DNA of 8,082 nt from an uncultured Eubacteriales bacterium (GCA_934465125.1 CAKSKO010000048.1:1-8082), one strand, 5' to 3'; positions 1 through 6,357 are shown, counted from the stretch's first letter. Notes: generated from the sequence alone by a model not told the origin. Program-made: numbers and translations.

Positions 1-2
1 AG

Positions 3-791
3 GTTGTAAAGTTAAGCAATGGGATTATTCGTCCGATGGTGCTCGAATCAGGAGAAATTTTTACTCCTTATACATTGACTACAGAACAAAAAACGCAAAA
101 TTTTACGGGGATTGCAATCAATAAAAATATTACAGTTCTAGAACAGTCTCTTTATAGTGAAAACTATCCATATATCCCTGAAGAATCAGTTCGATCCGTA
201 AAACGAATTAATATGAAAGCAAAGCGTTTGATTACTGGATTGATTCAATTAAAGACAAAAGTTTTAAATGGAATGTTATCCTGCACTTTATTCACAGTAA
301 ATTATCCTTTGTTGATAAAACATATTATTAGAGAGGCAAACTTATATCTTTCCTATGTAACAGCGCTTGAAAACGGGAAGGATATCGACAGTAAAAATTT
401 CTACCAAGTTGAATTGTTTTGGAATCAAATTATGATGGAGCATGCTCTTTTTATTCGCGGGCTGCTGGACCCATCCGAAGACCAATTAATTGAAACTGCA
501 AATCAGTTTGCAAATGAATATGAGAGTTTGTTAAAGAAAACACAAGGAATCAGCGAAGAAAAGATATGCGATCTAGCAGAAGATACGTTTGAGACAACAT
601 TGGCGTTTCAGGAGTTTAAAAAAGCGGGAACAGAAGGAATCGATCAATGCAAAATTCAATCGATTATCCTTCCATTGCTTGCCGACCATGTATTCAGGGA
701 ATCAAATCATTATATCAGGTTATTAAAAACCAGCCCTTGTGTAGGATGGATGAAAAGTCATAATAGCATGAAACAAAACAGAAGCGAATAG
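3..791 (+). CDS. DUF2935 domain protein, 5' end outside window
   Basis: I recognise this as a DUF2935 protein (PF11155), a Firmicutes family of unknown function. The reading frame is open to the left edge: the codons before the first in-frame ATG at 36 read LSNGIIRP and continue directly into MVLESGEIFTPYT, which is family-like sequence, so the ATG at 36 is internal and about 60-80 N-terminal residues are probably missing. Family members carry two related helical units. The visible part holds the linker and the second unit, with FWNQIMMEHALFIRGLLDP (residues 128-146, counting from the ATG at 36) as its signature. Regularly placed acidic and His residues (H96/E100, E126, E135-H136, H218/E222/H225) on predicted helices resemble a ferritin-like metal site; this is inference. 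No signal peptide can be judged. The stop is TAG at 789-791, with no convincing terminator after it. The family call is secure; the function is unknown. Confidence 0.88.
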   Translation, partial: VVKLSNGIIRPMVLESGEIFTPYTLTTEQKTQNFTGIAINKNITVLEQSLYSENYPYIPEESVRSVKRINMKAKRLITGLIQLKTKVLNGMLSCTLFTVNYPLLIKHIIREANLYLSYVTALENGKDIDSKNFYQVELFWNQIMMEHALFIRGLLDPSEDQLIETANQFANEYESLLKKTQGISEEKICDLAEDTFETTLAFQEFKKAGTEGIDQCKIQSIILPLLADHVFRESNHYIRLLKTSPCVGWMKSHNSMKQNRSE

Positions 792-848
792 GTTTATTTC
801 CATATATTACAGAACGTAAATGCTACGGTTTTGATCAGAATAATACCC

Positions 849-856
849 GGGGTGAT
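849..856 (+). promoter_or_regulatory. Ribosome binding site of the 62-residue protein gene
   Basis: GGGGTGAT lies five bases before the ATG at 862. It matches the 3' end of 16S rRNA and supports both the start and the reality of this very short gene. Confidence 0.7.
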
Positions 857-861
857 AAATT

Positions 862-1050
862 ATGAGTGATGGATTTTATCCTGGAAGCCCTTTAGGGCTG
901 CAAATGCTTATGGCAGAAGATTTGGATTTAAATCATTATTTTATGTCGCTTCCAGATGAAGTAAGAGGCGAAATTAATCAACATGCAGAAAGTTTTCATT
1001 CTGCAGACGATTTATATCAGTTTGCAGAACAGTTGATGCGAAACGACTAA
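862..1050 (+). CDS. Small conserved clostridial protein of unknown function (62 aa)
   Basis: This encodes an acidic 62-residue protein with no signal peptide or membrane segment. The N-terminal YPGSPLGLQMLMAEDLDLNHYF (residues 6-27, split here as YPGSPLGLQM and LMAEDLDLNHYF) resembles a small protein family that I remember from many Clostridia, typically annotated only as hypothetical: a PGSPLGLQM motif, then a helical segment in which Asn/Tyr/Phe residues precede 'sLpdEvr..i', then a second helix ending near the C terminus. A good GGGGTGAT ribosome binding site supports the ATG. It follows the DUF2935 gene by 70 bases and may be cotranscribed with it, since I see no clear terminator between them. 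A strong terminator begins at its last codon. Two amphipathic helices suggest a small helix-bundle or adaptor protein, but no function can be assigned. Confidence 0.8.
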   Translation: MSDGFYPGSPLGLQMLMAEDLDLNHYFMSLPDEVRGEINQHAESFHSADDLYQFAEQLMRND

Positions 1051-1104
1051 AACAAAAAAATGACGTTTTCCTGTTGCTAGGAAGCGTCATTTTTTTGTTT
1101 TAGT
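1046..1104. terminator. Bidirectional rho-independent terminator between convergent genes
   Basis: Arms 1046-1065 and 1085-1104 are perfectly complementary over 20 bp, and the helix extends inward by further weaker pairs (TTTTCC with GGAAG) around a short loop near 1072-1079. The GC-rich core is TGACG/CGTCA, flanked by an A7 run on the left and a T7 run on the right, so each strand yields a stem followed by a U-tract. It therefore ends the 62-residue protein gene on the plus strand and the flavoprotein operon (stop at 1141) on the minus strand. The outer part of the stem includes the TAA stop of the small gene at 1048-1050. Confidence 0.9.
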
Positions 1105-1140
1105 TTATTAAAATATTTATTCATATCTTGATGGATAATA

Positions 1141-2751
1141 TTATGACAAAGCGTTTTTCGCTATGGAACTTTTTAAAAGATGCTCGGCACAGCGGATTCC
1201 ATCGACCGCTGCGGAAATAATCCCTCCTGCATACCCCGCGCCTTCTCCACAAGGGTATAGTCCAGAAATCAAAATAGATTCACATCTCTCATTCCTGAGA
1301 ATTCGAATGGGGGAAGAACTTCTTGTTTCCACTCCGGTTAAAACCGCATCCGGATCATAAAATCCGGGGAGTTTCTGATCCATTTCTAAAATTCCCATTT
1401 GCATTGATTCAGTAACAAATTCTGGTAGACAATCTGATAGATTAGAAAAGTTTACTCCCGGCAAATAACTAGGAGAAACTTCTCCTAGATGAGAGGTGAT
1501 GCGGCCGTTTAAGAAATCTTCAACCCGCTGGATAGGAGCATAATAGTTGCTTCCGCCCAAAAGAAACGCTTTTCGTTCCAGTGATTGTTGCAACTGCATT
1601 CCGGCAAGCGGATGTTGAGAGCCAAAATCATCCGGGGTAATTCCCACTAAAAGAGCACTGTTTGCATTTTTGCAGGATCTGCTGTATTCACTCATCCCAT
1701 TAGTAACAACCGTATCCTTTTCTGAAGAGGAAGCTACCACTTGCCCCCCAGGACACATACAGAAAGTATATACCCCTCTGCCATTTTTTAAATGCACCGC
1801 TAATTTATAATCGGCCGCCCCCAATGATGGATGGTTCCAAAACGAACCATATTGGCGTTTACTGATTTTTTCCTGAAGATGTTCGATTCTTGCACCAACC
1901 GAGAATGCTTTTGGTTCTAATGGGATATTCCTTTTCAGGAGCATAGAAAATGTGTCGCGGGCGCTGTGTCCAATCGCTAAAATAACAGAATCTGTATCAA
2001 TTGTGAATTCTGTGCTATCTGTTTGCAGCAGAACCCCTTTTATTTTATGATCTTTGATTATAAAATCTATCAGTTTGGTTCCAAATAAAAACGTTCCGCC
2101 TAAAGATTCAATTTTTTTCCGTAGATTCTTAACGGTAGGCCGTAGCTTATCTGTTCCAATATGTGGTTTCGTTAGATATAAAATTTCTTCTGGAGCGCCG
2201 GCTAGAACAAATTCCTTTAATACCTTTTTAGATCGAGGGTCTTTTGTTCCGGTATTCAGTTTCCCATCAGAGAACGTTCCAGCTCCTCCTTCGCCAAACT
2301 GTACATTAGAGGTTTCGTCGAGCTTACCACTACTCCAAAACTCGGAAACTACCTTTACCCTTGTATCAACATCATAACCGCGCTCGACAATGATCGGGTT
2401 TTGTCCGGCTTGTGCTAAAATGAGTGCAGAAAATAATCCGGAAGGACCACTTCCGATAATTACGGGCTGTGTTCTTAAAGATCTATGTTCCGGAAGATGG
2501 TAGTGGTAAGGGGTAGTGGAAACTACGAACCGCTTACATGCATCTTGCAGTTTTTTTTCTTCTTTTTTTACAGTGACGTCAAGAGAACAAATAAAATGAA
2601 CGTCATTTTTCTTTCTTGCGTCGACAGAGCGTTTGTTTAAGCTGATGTTTGTAATCTGGCTTACTGGAATTTTTAATTTTTTTGCGGCCTCTGCCTTTAA
2701 AGTGTCGTTTGTATAATCGAGTGGAATTGCGATGTTTTGCAGTCGAAGCAT
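1141..2751 (-). CDS. FAD-dependent dehydrogenase, COG2509 type
   Basis: This 536-residue flavoprotein belongs to the uncharacterised FAD-dependent dehydrogenase family COG2509. An N-terminal domain of about 90 residues, with the family pattern KRSVDARKKNDVHF (40-53), precedes a Rossmann FAD-binding fold: VIIGSGPSGLFSAL at 97-110 holds the dinucleotide GxGxxG motif, followed by the ribose-binding acidic residue in IIVERG (120-125). NVQFGEGGAGTFSDGKL (149-165) is the family signature, and the C-terminal YPCGEGAGYAGGI segment is the second FAD-contacting motif. The substrate is unknown. The frame is open further upstream to 2817, but I chose ATG 2751 because AGGAGG lies five bases before it and the family N terminus (MLRLQNIAIPLDY) starts there. 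It lies 11 bases after the stop of the HI0933-type gene, so the two are cotranscribed. Length is normal for the family and no damage is seen. Confidence 0.92.
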   Translation of the reverse strand: MLRLQNIAIPLDYTNDTLKAEAAKKLKIPVSQITNISLNKRSVDARKKNDVHFICSLDVTVKKEEKKLQDACKRFVVSTTPYHYHLPEHRSLRTQPVIIGSGPSGLFSALILAQAGQNPIIVERGYDVDTRVKVVSEFWSSGKLDETSNVQFGEGGAGTFSDGKLNTGTKDPRSKKVLKEFVLAGAPEEILYLTKPHIGTDKLRPTVKNLRKKIESLGGTFLFGTKLIDFIIKDHKIKGVLLQTDSTEFTIDTDSVILAIGHSARDTFSMLLKRNIPLEPKAFSVGARIEHLQEKISKRQYGSFWNHPSLGAADYKLAVHLKNGRGVYTFCMCPGGQVVASSSEKDTVVTNGMSEYSRSCKNANSALLVGITPDDFGSQHPLAGMQLQQSLERKAFLLGGSNYYAPIQRVEDFLNGRITSHLGEVSPSYLPGVNFSNLSDCLPEFVTESMQMGILEMDQKLPGFYDPDAVLTGVETRSSSPIRILRNERCESILISGLYPCGEGAGYAGGIISAAVDGIRCAEHLLKSSIAKNALS

Positions 2752-2756
2752 GATAT

Positions 2757-2762
2757 CCTCCT
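2757..2762 (-). promoter_or_regulatory. Ribosome binding site deciding the COG2509 gene start
   Basis: On the minus strand TAAAGGAGG runs from the upstream gene's TAA stop directly into a perfect AGGAGG, five bases before the ATG at 2751. It rules out the longer upstream start at 2817 and suggests translational coupling of the two flavoprotein genes. Confidence 0.85.
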
Positions 2763-4043
2763 TTATTTGTCTTGTACCATAGAATACCCTGCTAGATAAC
2801 CAGAACTCCATGCCCATTGAAGGTTGTATCCTCCACAGTCTGCATCCACATCGAGAATCTCTCCGGCGGCATATAATCCGGGGACTTTTTTAGATTCTAA
2901 CGTATTTTTGTGAAATTCACGTGTGTCTGCACCTCCAGCAGTTACTTGTGCGTTTTTCCAAGATAACGTACCAGTCGGTTGGAATAACCAATTTTTTAAA
3001 GAAGAAATTATTTTTTTAATTTCATCTGAAGAAAGCGATATAGATTTTCTTGAAAGAGGCTGGATTCCCTGCGCTTTCAAAAATGCTTGCCCGATTCGTT
3101 TATTAAGCAAACCTACAAAAAAATCTTCTAATAGAAAATCTTGGTGATCTCGGACTCGCTCTTTTATTATTGTATCAACTTCAGAAATAGAGAAATCAGG
3201 TAAAAGATCAACAGCGATCAGAATATTTCGGTAGTAAGCTCCGCTAATATTCCCGATGGAGAAAAACTCGGAAACAATTCTAGAAAGATCAAAAATGCAG
3301 ATTCCAGATAGCCCGGTTTCTGTAAATTGAAGTTCCCCATACGCTTCTTTTATCACGGTTTCATCAGCCAAAAGAGATACCTTAGATGAGCAACGCATTC
3401 CTTTTAATGCGCGAACAAGGCTTAGATCTGTTTTTATTTGGACAAGTGCTGGAAAAATCGGGGTTATACTGTGCCCCAGTTCTTTTAAATAGCGGTAGCC
3501 ATCATTCTGATAAGGAGAGAAAAACGAGTTTCCTCCTGTTGCAATCAAAATCTTTTCTGCATAAATTTCCTCATTTTCTGATCGTAAAACAAACTTATTT
3601 TTCTTCTTGATAATAGAAGTAATGGTAACGTCACAGAGTTCTGCAACAGAAAGTTTTTTTAATTCCAAACGGAGCAATTCTAAAACAGAAGATGCTTGTT
3701 TGCTCAATGGATACATTCTACCGTTTTCATCTTCCTTGCAAAATAGACCAATCGATTGAAAGAAATCTAGAATGAATAAGGGGGGAAAACGTGATATGAT
3801 TGAAGAAGGGAATGATTGTTCATTACTATGGTAGTGGTTGGGTGCTAAGGATAGATTTGTAATATTACATTTCCCGTTTCCGGTTACAAGTATTTTTTTC
3901 CCAACCCTTTGATTTTTTTCAATTACTACAATGGCCAATTCCTTTTTCTGTTGCTTGCATTGTCTGGCAGCTGCAATTGCGGCGGTTAATCCAGCAGCTC
4001 CGCCTCCAATGATTGCAATGTTAAATTTCCGTTGTTTTCGCAA
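2763..4043 (-). CDS. HI0933/BaiN-family flavoprotein (NAD(P)/FAD-dependent oxidoreductase)
   Basis: This 426-residue protein belongs to the HI0933-like flavoprotein family (PF03486; TIGR00275, also named BaiN/YhiN or 'aminoacetone oxidase family'). The N-terminal Rossmann motif IIGGGAAGLTAA is at 11-22, the family signature RVGKKILVTGNGKCNITN at 46-63, and the second FAD motif GLYAAGEILDVDADCGGYNL begins at about 389. The segment PTGTLSWKNAQVTAGGADTREF just before it is also typical. Some members act on bile-acid intermediates or aminoacetone, but most are uncharacterised, so the substrate is unknown and I do not assign a bai symbol. The start is a TTG (4041-4043), supported by AAGGAG nine bases upstream and by the fold starting at residue 8; there is no alternative ATG before the Rossmann motif. 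It is the first gene of a two-gene operon with the COG2509 flavoprotein. It is a normal-length, soluble cytoplasmic protein. Confidence 0.93.
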   Translation of the reverse strand: MRKQRKFNIAIIGGGAAGLTAAIAAARQCKQQKKELAIVVIEKNQRVGKKILVTGNGKCNITNLSLAPNHYHSNEQSFPSSIISRFPPLFILDFFQSIGLFCKEDENGRMYPLSKQASSVLELLRLELKKLSVAELCDVTITSIIKKKNKFVLRSENEEIYAEKILIATGGNSFFSPYQNDGYRYLKELGHSITPIFPALVQIKTDLSLVRALKGMRCSSKVSLLADETVIKEAYGELQFTETGLSGICIFDLSRIVSEFFSIGNISGAYYRNILIAVDLLPDFSISEVDTIIKERVRDHQDFLLEDFFVGLLNKRIGQAFLKAQGIQPLSRKSISLSSDEIKKIISSLKNWLFQPTGTLSWKNAQVTAGGADTREFHKNTLESKKVPGLYAAGEILDVDADCGGYNLQWAWSSGYLAGYSMVQDK

Positions 4044-4052
4044 TTGCTACCA

Positions 4053-4058
4053 CTCCTT
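4053..4058 (-). promoter_or_regulatory. Ribosome binding site for a TTG start
   Basis: AAGGAG on the minus strand lies nine bases before the TTG at 4043. It is the evidence for a TTG initiation codon for the HI0933-type flavoprotein. Confidence 0.75.
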
Positions 4059-4072
4059 TTTAACGGTTAGTT

Positions 4073-4078
4073 ATTATA
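4073..4078 (-). promoter_or_regulatory. Possible -10 element of the flavoprotein operon
   Basis: A perfect TATAAT on the minus strand sits 29 bases before the TTG start at 4043. No good -35 is found at 17 bases: the best candidate is TTGTCT (4/6) at a short spacing of 15, inside the neighbouring terminator hairpin. The operon could instead rely on readthrough of that terminator. Low confidence. Confidence 0.35.
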
Positions 4079-4110
4079 AAAACTAAAAAGGACAGACAAA
4101 GGCCTGTCCT
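4078..4110 (-). terminator. Rho-independent terminator of the PF06695 membrane protein gene
   Basis: On the minus strand AGGACAG (4104-4110) and CTGTCCT (4089-4095) form a perfect 7-bp stem with an eight-base loop, followed by TTTTAGTTTTT. It lies about 20 bases after the stop of the membrane protein gene and separates it from the flavoprotein operon on the same strand. Confidence 0.85.
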
Positions 4111-4132
4111 CAAATGCACAGCAAAATATCAG

Positions 4133-4627
4133 CTACATAAACAATCCTAATACACCATAAGATAGGATAGACATAATAAGTCCTGCAGTGACGGTCCCTA
4201 AAATAATGGAAATGATAGAATCCTTGAGCGGAAGATTCATCAAGGCGGCAATCATAGCGCCTGTCCATGCACCGGTTCCGGGAAGTGGAATCGCAATAAA
4301 AAGAAACAGACCAAATCGTTTATACTTTGTGATGGATTTACTTTTCTTTTCAAGTTTTGTTTCCAGTTTATCAATGAATTTTACAAAGCGAGTATTTTTC
4401 ATCAGTTCAAATAACTTTCGGATGAACAAGAAAATAAAGGGTATTGGAACCAGAGTGCCAGCAATGCAGATAGGAAGCGCCACTTGCCAATTCACCCCGA
4501 GCAAACTGGCAGCCAAAATTCCGCCTCTGAGTTCCAAAATGGGTAACATTGAAATTAGAAAAACAATGATATTGGGTCCTAATGTATTATCTAGGATATC
4601 GACTAACGATTTGACAATTGAATCCAA
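4133..4627 (-). CDS. Small multidrug export family membrane protein (PF06695)
   Basis: This 164-residue integral membrane protein belongs to PF06695/COG2426, named 'putative small multi-drug export protein' although transport by most members is untested. Conserved signatures are visible: MLPILELRGG (27-36), PLPGTGAWTGA (114-124) and a charged cytoplasmic loop between them (about 70-104, rich in Lys/Arg/Glu). Hydrophobic segments lie near 20-30, 38-69, 106-130 and 136-163. The paired hydrophobic/Gly-Pro segments recall the re-entrant architecture of the DedA/SNARE-associated superfamily; this is inference. The frame is open to 4735, but the extra 36 residues look non-coding and contain the promoter, so I chose TTG 4625-4627, which has GGAG eight bases upstream and gives the usual family length. 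It is monocistronic, with its own promoter and terminator. Confidence 0.87.
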   Translation of the reverse strand: MDSIVKSLVDILDNTLGPNIIVFLISMLPILELRGGILAASLLGVNWQVALPICIAGTLVPIPFIFLFIRKLFELMKNTRFVKFIDKLETKLEKKSKSITKYKRFGLFLFIAIPLPGTGAWTGAMIAALMNLPLKDSIISIILGTVTAGLIMSILSYGVLGLFM

Positions 4628-4633
4628 GCAGTT

Positions 4634-4640
4634 CACTCCA
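4634..4640 (-). promoter_or_regulatory. Ribosome binding site for the TTG start of the PF06695 gene
   Basis: TGGAGTG on the minus strand is centred about eight bases before the TTG at 4627. An in-frame GTG at 4636 overlaps it and an ATG there runs into a stop after two codons, so TTG is the best start. Confidence 0.6.
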
Positions 4641-4657
4641 TTGCTATAATTTGTTTT

Positions 4658-4686
4658 ATTATACGTAAAAAAAGATTGTATTGCAA
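4658..4686 (-). promoter_or_regulatory. Sigma-A type promoter of the PF06695 gene
   Basis: On the minus strand TTGCAA (4681-4686, 4/6 match to TTGACA) is separated by exactly 17 bases from a perfect TATAAT (4658-4663). Transcription would start near 4651 and give a leader of about 25 bases before the TTG start. This is the best-formed promoter in the window, and it shows that the longer open frame reaching 4735 is not translated in full. Confidence 0.75.
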
Positions 4687-4820
4687 GGCTATTTGTTTTA
4701 ATATTATTATGGATGTAACAAAATAAAGAAAACAAATTCAGATTAATCTTTGCAATATTCCTGCAGATAGGGCAATTTTTCCTTCATATTCTCTTAATAA
4801 ATAAGAAGTATAGTTTATAG

Positions 4821-4913
4821 ATGGAAGTCATTAAACGTCATAGTATTCTGTTGGATAAACGCAGAAAAGAAAAGTCGAGTAAATACAAACGACAATTTAA
4901 TCCAGACGCCTAG
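4821..4913 (+). CDS. Possible 30-residue basic small ORF (doubtful)
   Basis: An ATG frame of 30 codons ending in TAG encodes a strongly basic peptide, with RRKEKSSKYKR in the middle and NPDA at the end. It lies in the leader of the SGNH hydrolase gene, 33 bases before its ATG. There is no recognisable ribosome binding site (TAGTTTATAG precedes the ATG) and I recognise no family. It could be a leader peptide or simply chance; chance is the more likely explanation. Confidence 0.15.
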   Translation: MEVIKRHSILLDKRRKEKSSKYKRQFNPDA

Positions 4914-4933
4914 AAGCAGGGCCTAGAGAAGGA
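4908..4933 (+). repeat. Imperfect 13-base tandem duplication
   Basis: GCCTAGAAGCAGG is followed directly by GCCTAGAGAAGGA; the first seven bases are identical. It lies just upstream of the SGNH hydrolase ribosome binding site and may be a small local duplication. Confidence 0.4.
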
Positions 4934-4934
4934 A

Positions 4935-4943
4935 AGAGGTGAT
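4935..4943 (+). promoter_or_regulatory. Ribosome binding site of the SGNH hydrolase gene
   Basis: AGAGGTGAT, a good match to the 16S rRNA 3' end, is placed three bases before the ATG at 4947 (seven bases counted from GAGG). Confidence 0.75.
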
Positions 4944-4946
4944 AGA

Positions 4947-5642
4947 ATGAACCCGATAAAAAATATTGGCATTTGGGGGGATTCTCTTCTAAAGGGAATT
5001 GTATTTGATGAAGAGAATGGAAAATACCGTCCGTTAAAGCAGTGTTGTGTAAATTTGTTTGGAAAATTATTTCCGATCACGATTAAAAATAATTCAAGAT
5101 TTGGATGCACTGCACCAAAAGCGCTTCAAAATTTGAAGAGTTCGTTATCGAAGGGGTTTCATTCCGATGTAGCTTTATTAGAATTTGGTGGGAATGACTG
5201 TGACTTTAATTGGGTAGAGGTATCAAAAGACCCGATGAAGGAGCATATTCCGCATACGCCGCTTGCAAGCTTTTCACAAACGATGATTGAAATGATTGAG
5301 TCGCTGATAAGAAACAGCATTAAACCTGTTTTGATGAATTTGCCACCAATTGATGCAGAGAGATATTTTAATTGGATCAGTCATTTACCAAATGTTGAAC
5401 CTAAGAATCTTCTGATTTGGTTAAAAGAAAAAGAAGTGATCTACCGTCAGCAAGAGAGGTACTCTAAGGAGATTGAGCGCATAGCTTATACGAATTGTCT
5501 ACCGTTGATCGATGTCCGCGGACCGTTTTTGGCGGAACGTGGGTTTAAGGATTATCTTTGTGTTGATGGAATCCATTTGAATCAAAAAGGACACGAGTTG
5601 ATGTGTGGGGTGTTTTCTAACTATGTCAGAGCTTATGTTTAA
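4947..5642 (+). CDS. SGNH/GDSL-type hydrolase
   Basis: This 231-residue esterase/acyl-hydrolase belongs to the SGNH superfamily. All four hallmark blocks are visible: GDSL with nucleophile Ser13 (11-14), the oxyanion Gly in SRFGCTA (G53), GGND with Asn83 (81-84), and DGIH with the catalytic Asp207/His210 pair (207-210) followed by LNQKGHELM. There is no signal peptide, so it should act in the cytoplasm, unlike many secreted lipases. Likely substrates are acyl, acetyl or thioester groups, but the sequence does not tell which. The insertion at about 86-108 and the Lys/Glu-rich helix at 159-178 shape a lid-like region. Its 3' end overlaps the start of the ATPase gene by 20 bases, indicating cotranscription with it and possibly with the oxidoreductase genes. 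The fold call is secure; the substrate is unknown. Confidence 0.92.
   Translation: MNPIKNIGIWGDSLLKGIVFDEENGKYRPLKQCCVNLFGKLFPITIKNNSRFGCTAPKALQNLKSSLSKGFHSDVALLEFGGNDCDFNWVEVSKDPMKEHIPHTPLASFSQTMIEMIESLIRNSIKPVLMNLPPIDAERYFNWISHLPNVEPKNLLIWLKEKEVIYRQQERYSKEIERIAYTNCLPLIDVRGPFLAERGFKDYLCVDGIHLNQKGHELMCGVFSNYVRAYV
5607..5612 (+). promoter_or_regulatory. Ribosome binding site deciding the ATPase start
   Basis: GGGGTG inside the end of the SGNH hydrolase gene stands ten bases before the ATG at 5623. The alternative GTG at 5605 has only an AAGGA 13 bases away, and the ATG at 5635 has no good site, so 5623 is preferred. Confidence 0.5.
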
Positions 5643-6357
5643 GAAGGTAGCAGGAACTGCTGTAGCAAATTTTTTGCCGGGAATCGATCGGTTTACTATT
5701 GTTTGCGGACATTATGGCTGTGGCAAGACGAACCTTTCTTTGAATTTAGCGGTAGCACTTTCAAAGCAGGGGAAAAGAGTCTATGTGGTCGATTGTGATA
5801 TTGTAAATCCATATTTTAGATCTTCTGATTATAAAAAACTGCTGGATCGTTATGATATTCATTTGATTGCCCCAACTTATGCACATTCCAATCTGGATGT
5901 GCCTTCGCTTCCGGCGGAGATGTATTCCATTTTTTCGGTACCGGAAGAGGAGTATGTGATAGTTGATGTGGGCGGAGATGATGTGGGCGCAACGGTGTTG
6001 GGTAGGTTTTCGGAAGAGATAAACTCTCTATCGTCTTACTCAATGCTGTATGTTATCAATCAAAATAGAATTGAATCTGCAACTGCTGAGAGGGCAGTTT
6101 TTCATTTAAGAGAAATCGAACGTGCCTCACGGATTCAGGCAACAGGGATTATTAATAATTCTCACCTACAAAAACTGACGACGACAAGCGATATCTTACG
6201 ATCAATCGATTTTGCAGAAGAAGTATCGAAGAAATCAGAGCTTCCCTGTTGTTTTCATACAGCGCCGCATTTTTTAGAAAAAGAGTTAAAAGGCCAAAGA
6301 AAGGATTTCTTTTTTCTAGATATTTATGTTACCCCCCCTTGGGAGATTACTAAATAA
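5623..6357 (+). CDS. MinD/ParA-like P-loop ATPase linked to oxidoreductase operon
   Basis: This 244-residue cytoplasmic SIMIBI-class ATPase has its Walker A at CGHYGCGKTN (28-37; Lys35, Thr36), followed by VDCDIVNPYFRSSDY (56-70), the switch-like Asp motif, and VIVDVGGDDVGATVLG (112-127) as Walker B. The combination of GHYGxGKT, D-DIVNPYFR and DVGGDDVGA marks a conserved clostridial family that I remember as 'ATP-binding protein' or 'CobQ/CobB/MinD/ParA nucleotide binding', often placed beside Vor/Kor-type ferredoxin oxidoreductases. It lacks the second Lys of the deviant Walker A (KGGxGKT). Cysteines at 28, 33, 58 and 209-210 are notable, but no canonical metal site is seen. A role in cofactor maturation or regulation of the complex is inference. 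Alternative starts are GTG 5605 and ATG 5635. It overlaps the SGNH gene by 20 bases. Confidence 0.87.
   Translation: MSELMFKKVAGTAVANFLPGIDRFTIVCGHYGCGKTNLSLNLAVALSKQGKRVYVVDCDIVNPYFRSSDYKKLLDRYDIHLIAPTYAHSNLDVPSLPAEMYSIFSVPEEEYVIVDVGGDDVGATVLGRFSEEINSLSSYSMLYVINQNRIESATAERAVFHLREIERASRIQATGIINNSHLQKLTTTSDILRSIDFAEEVSKKSELPCCFHTAPHFLEKELKGQRKDFFFLDIYVTPPWEITK

Larger units (their letters stand above)
4687..4934. other. Divergent intergenic region with no confident gene
   Basis: This AT-rich stretch lies between the minus-strand PF06695 promoter and the plus-strand SGNH hydrolase. I see no tRNA, hairpin terminator or riboswitch-like fold. A TATAGT at 4809-4814 could be a plus-strand -10 for the downstream operon, but no -35 stands at the right distance. 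A 30-codon ATG frame occupies 4821-4913, and a 13-base imperfect tandem duplication lies at 4908-4933. The promoter of the SGNH/ATPase/Vor cluster is expected here but I cannot place it. Confidence 0.5.

Noticed and set aside
810..836. Small hairpin (CGTA...TACG followed by GGTTTT) after the DUF2935 gene
   Set aside because: The stem has only four perfect pairs and a short T-run; too weak to call a terminator.
1163..2377. Plus-strand open frames opposite the COG2509 gene (1163-1360, 2054-2377)
   Set aside because: They lie antisense to a clearly conserved flavoprotein, have no ribosome site and resemble no family.
2752..2817. N-terminal extension of the COG2509 protein by 22 residues
   Set aside because: It overlaps the end of the upstream gene and ignores a perfect AGGAGG five bases before ATG 2751.
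2923..4649. Plus-strand open frames opposite the HI0933-type and PF06695 genes, including a 153-codon frame at 4188-4649
   Set aside because: They are shadows of well-conserved minus-strand genes. The 4188 frame is long only because of the composition of the membrane protein gene.
4628..4735. N-terminal extension of the PF06695 protein by 36 residues
   Set aside because: The stretch contains a well-formed promoter on the same strand, is not membrane-protein-like, and would exceed the family's usual length.
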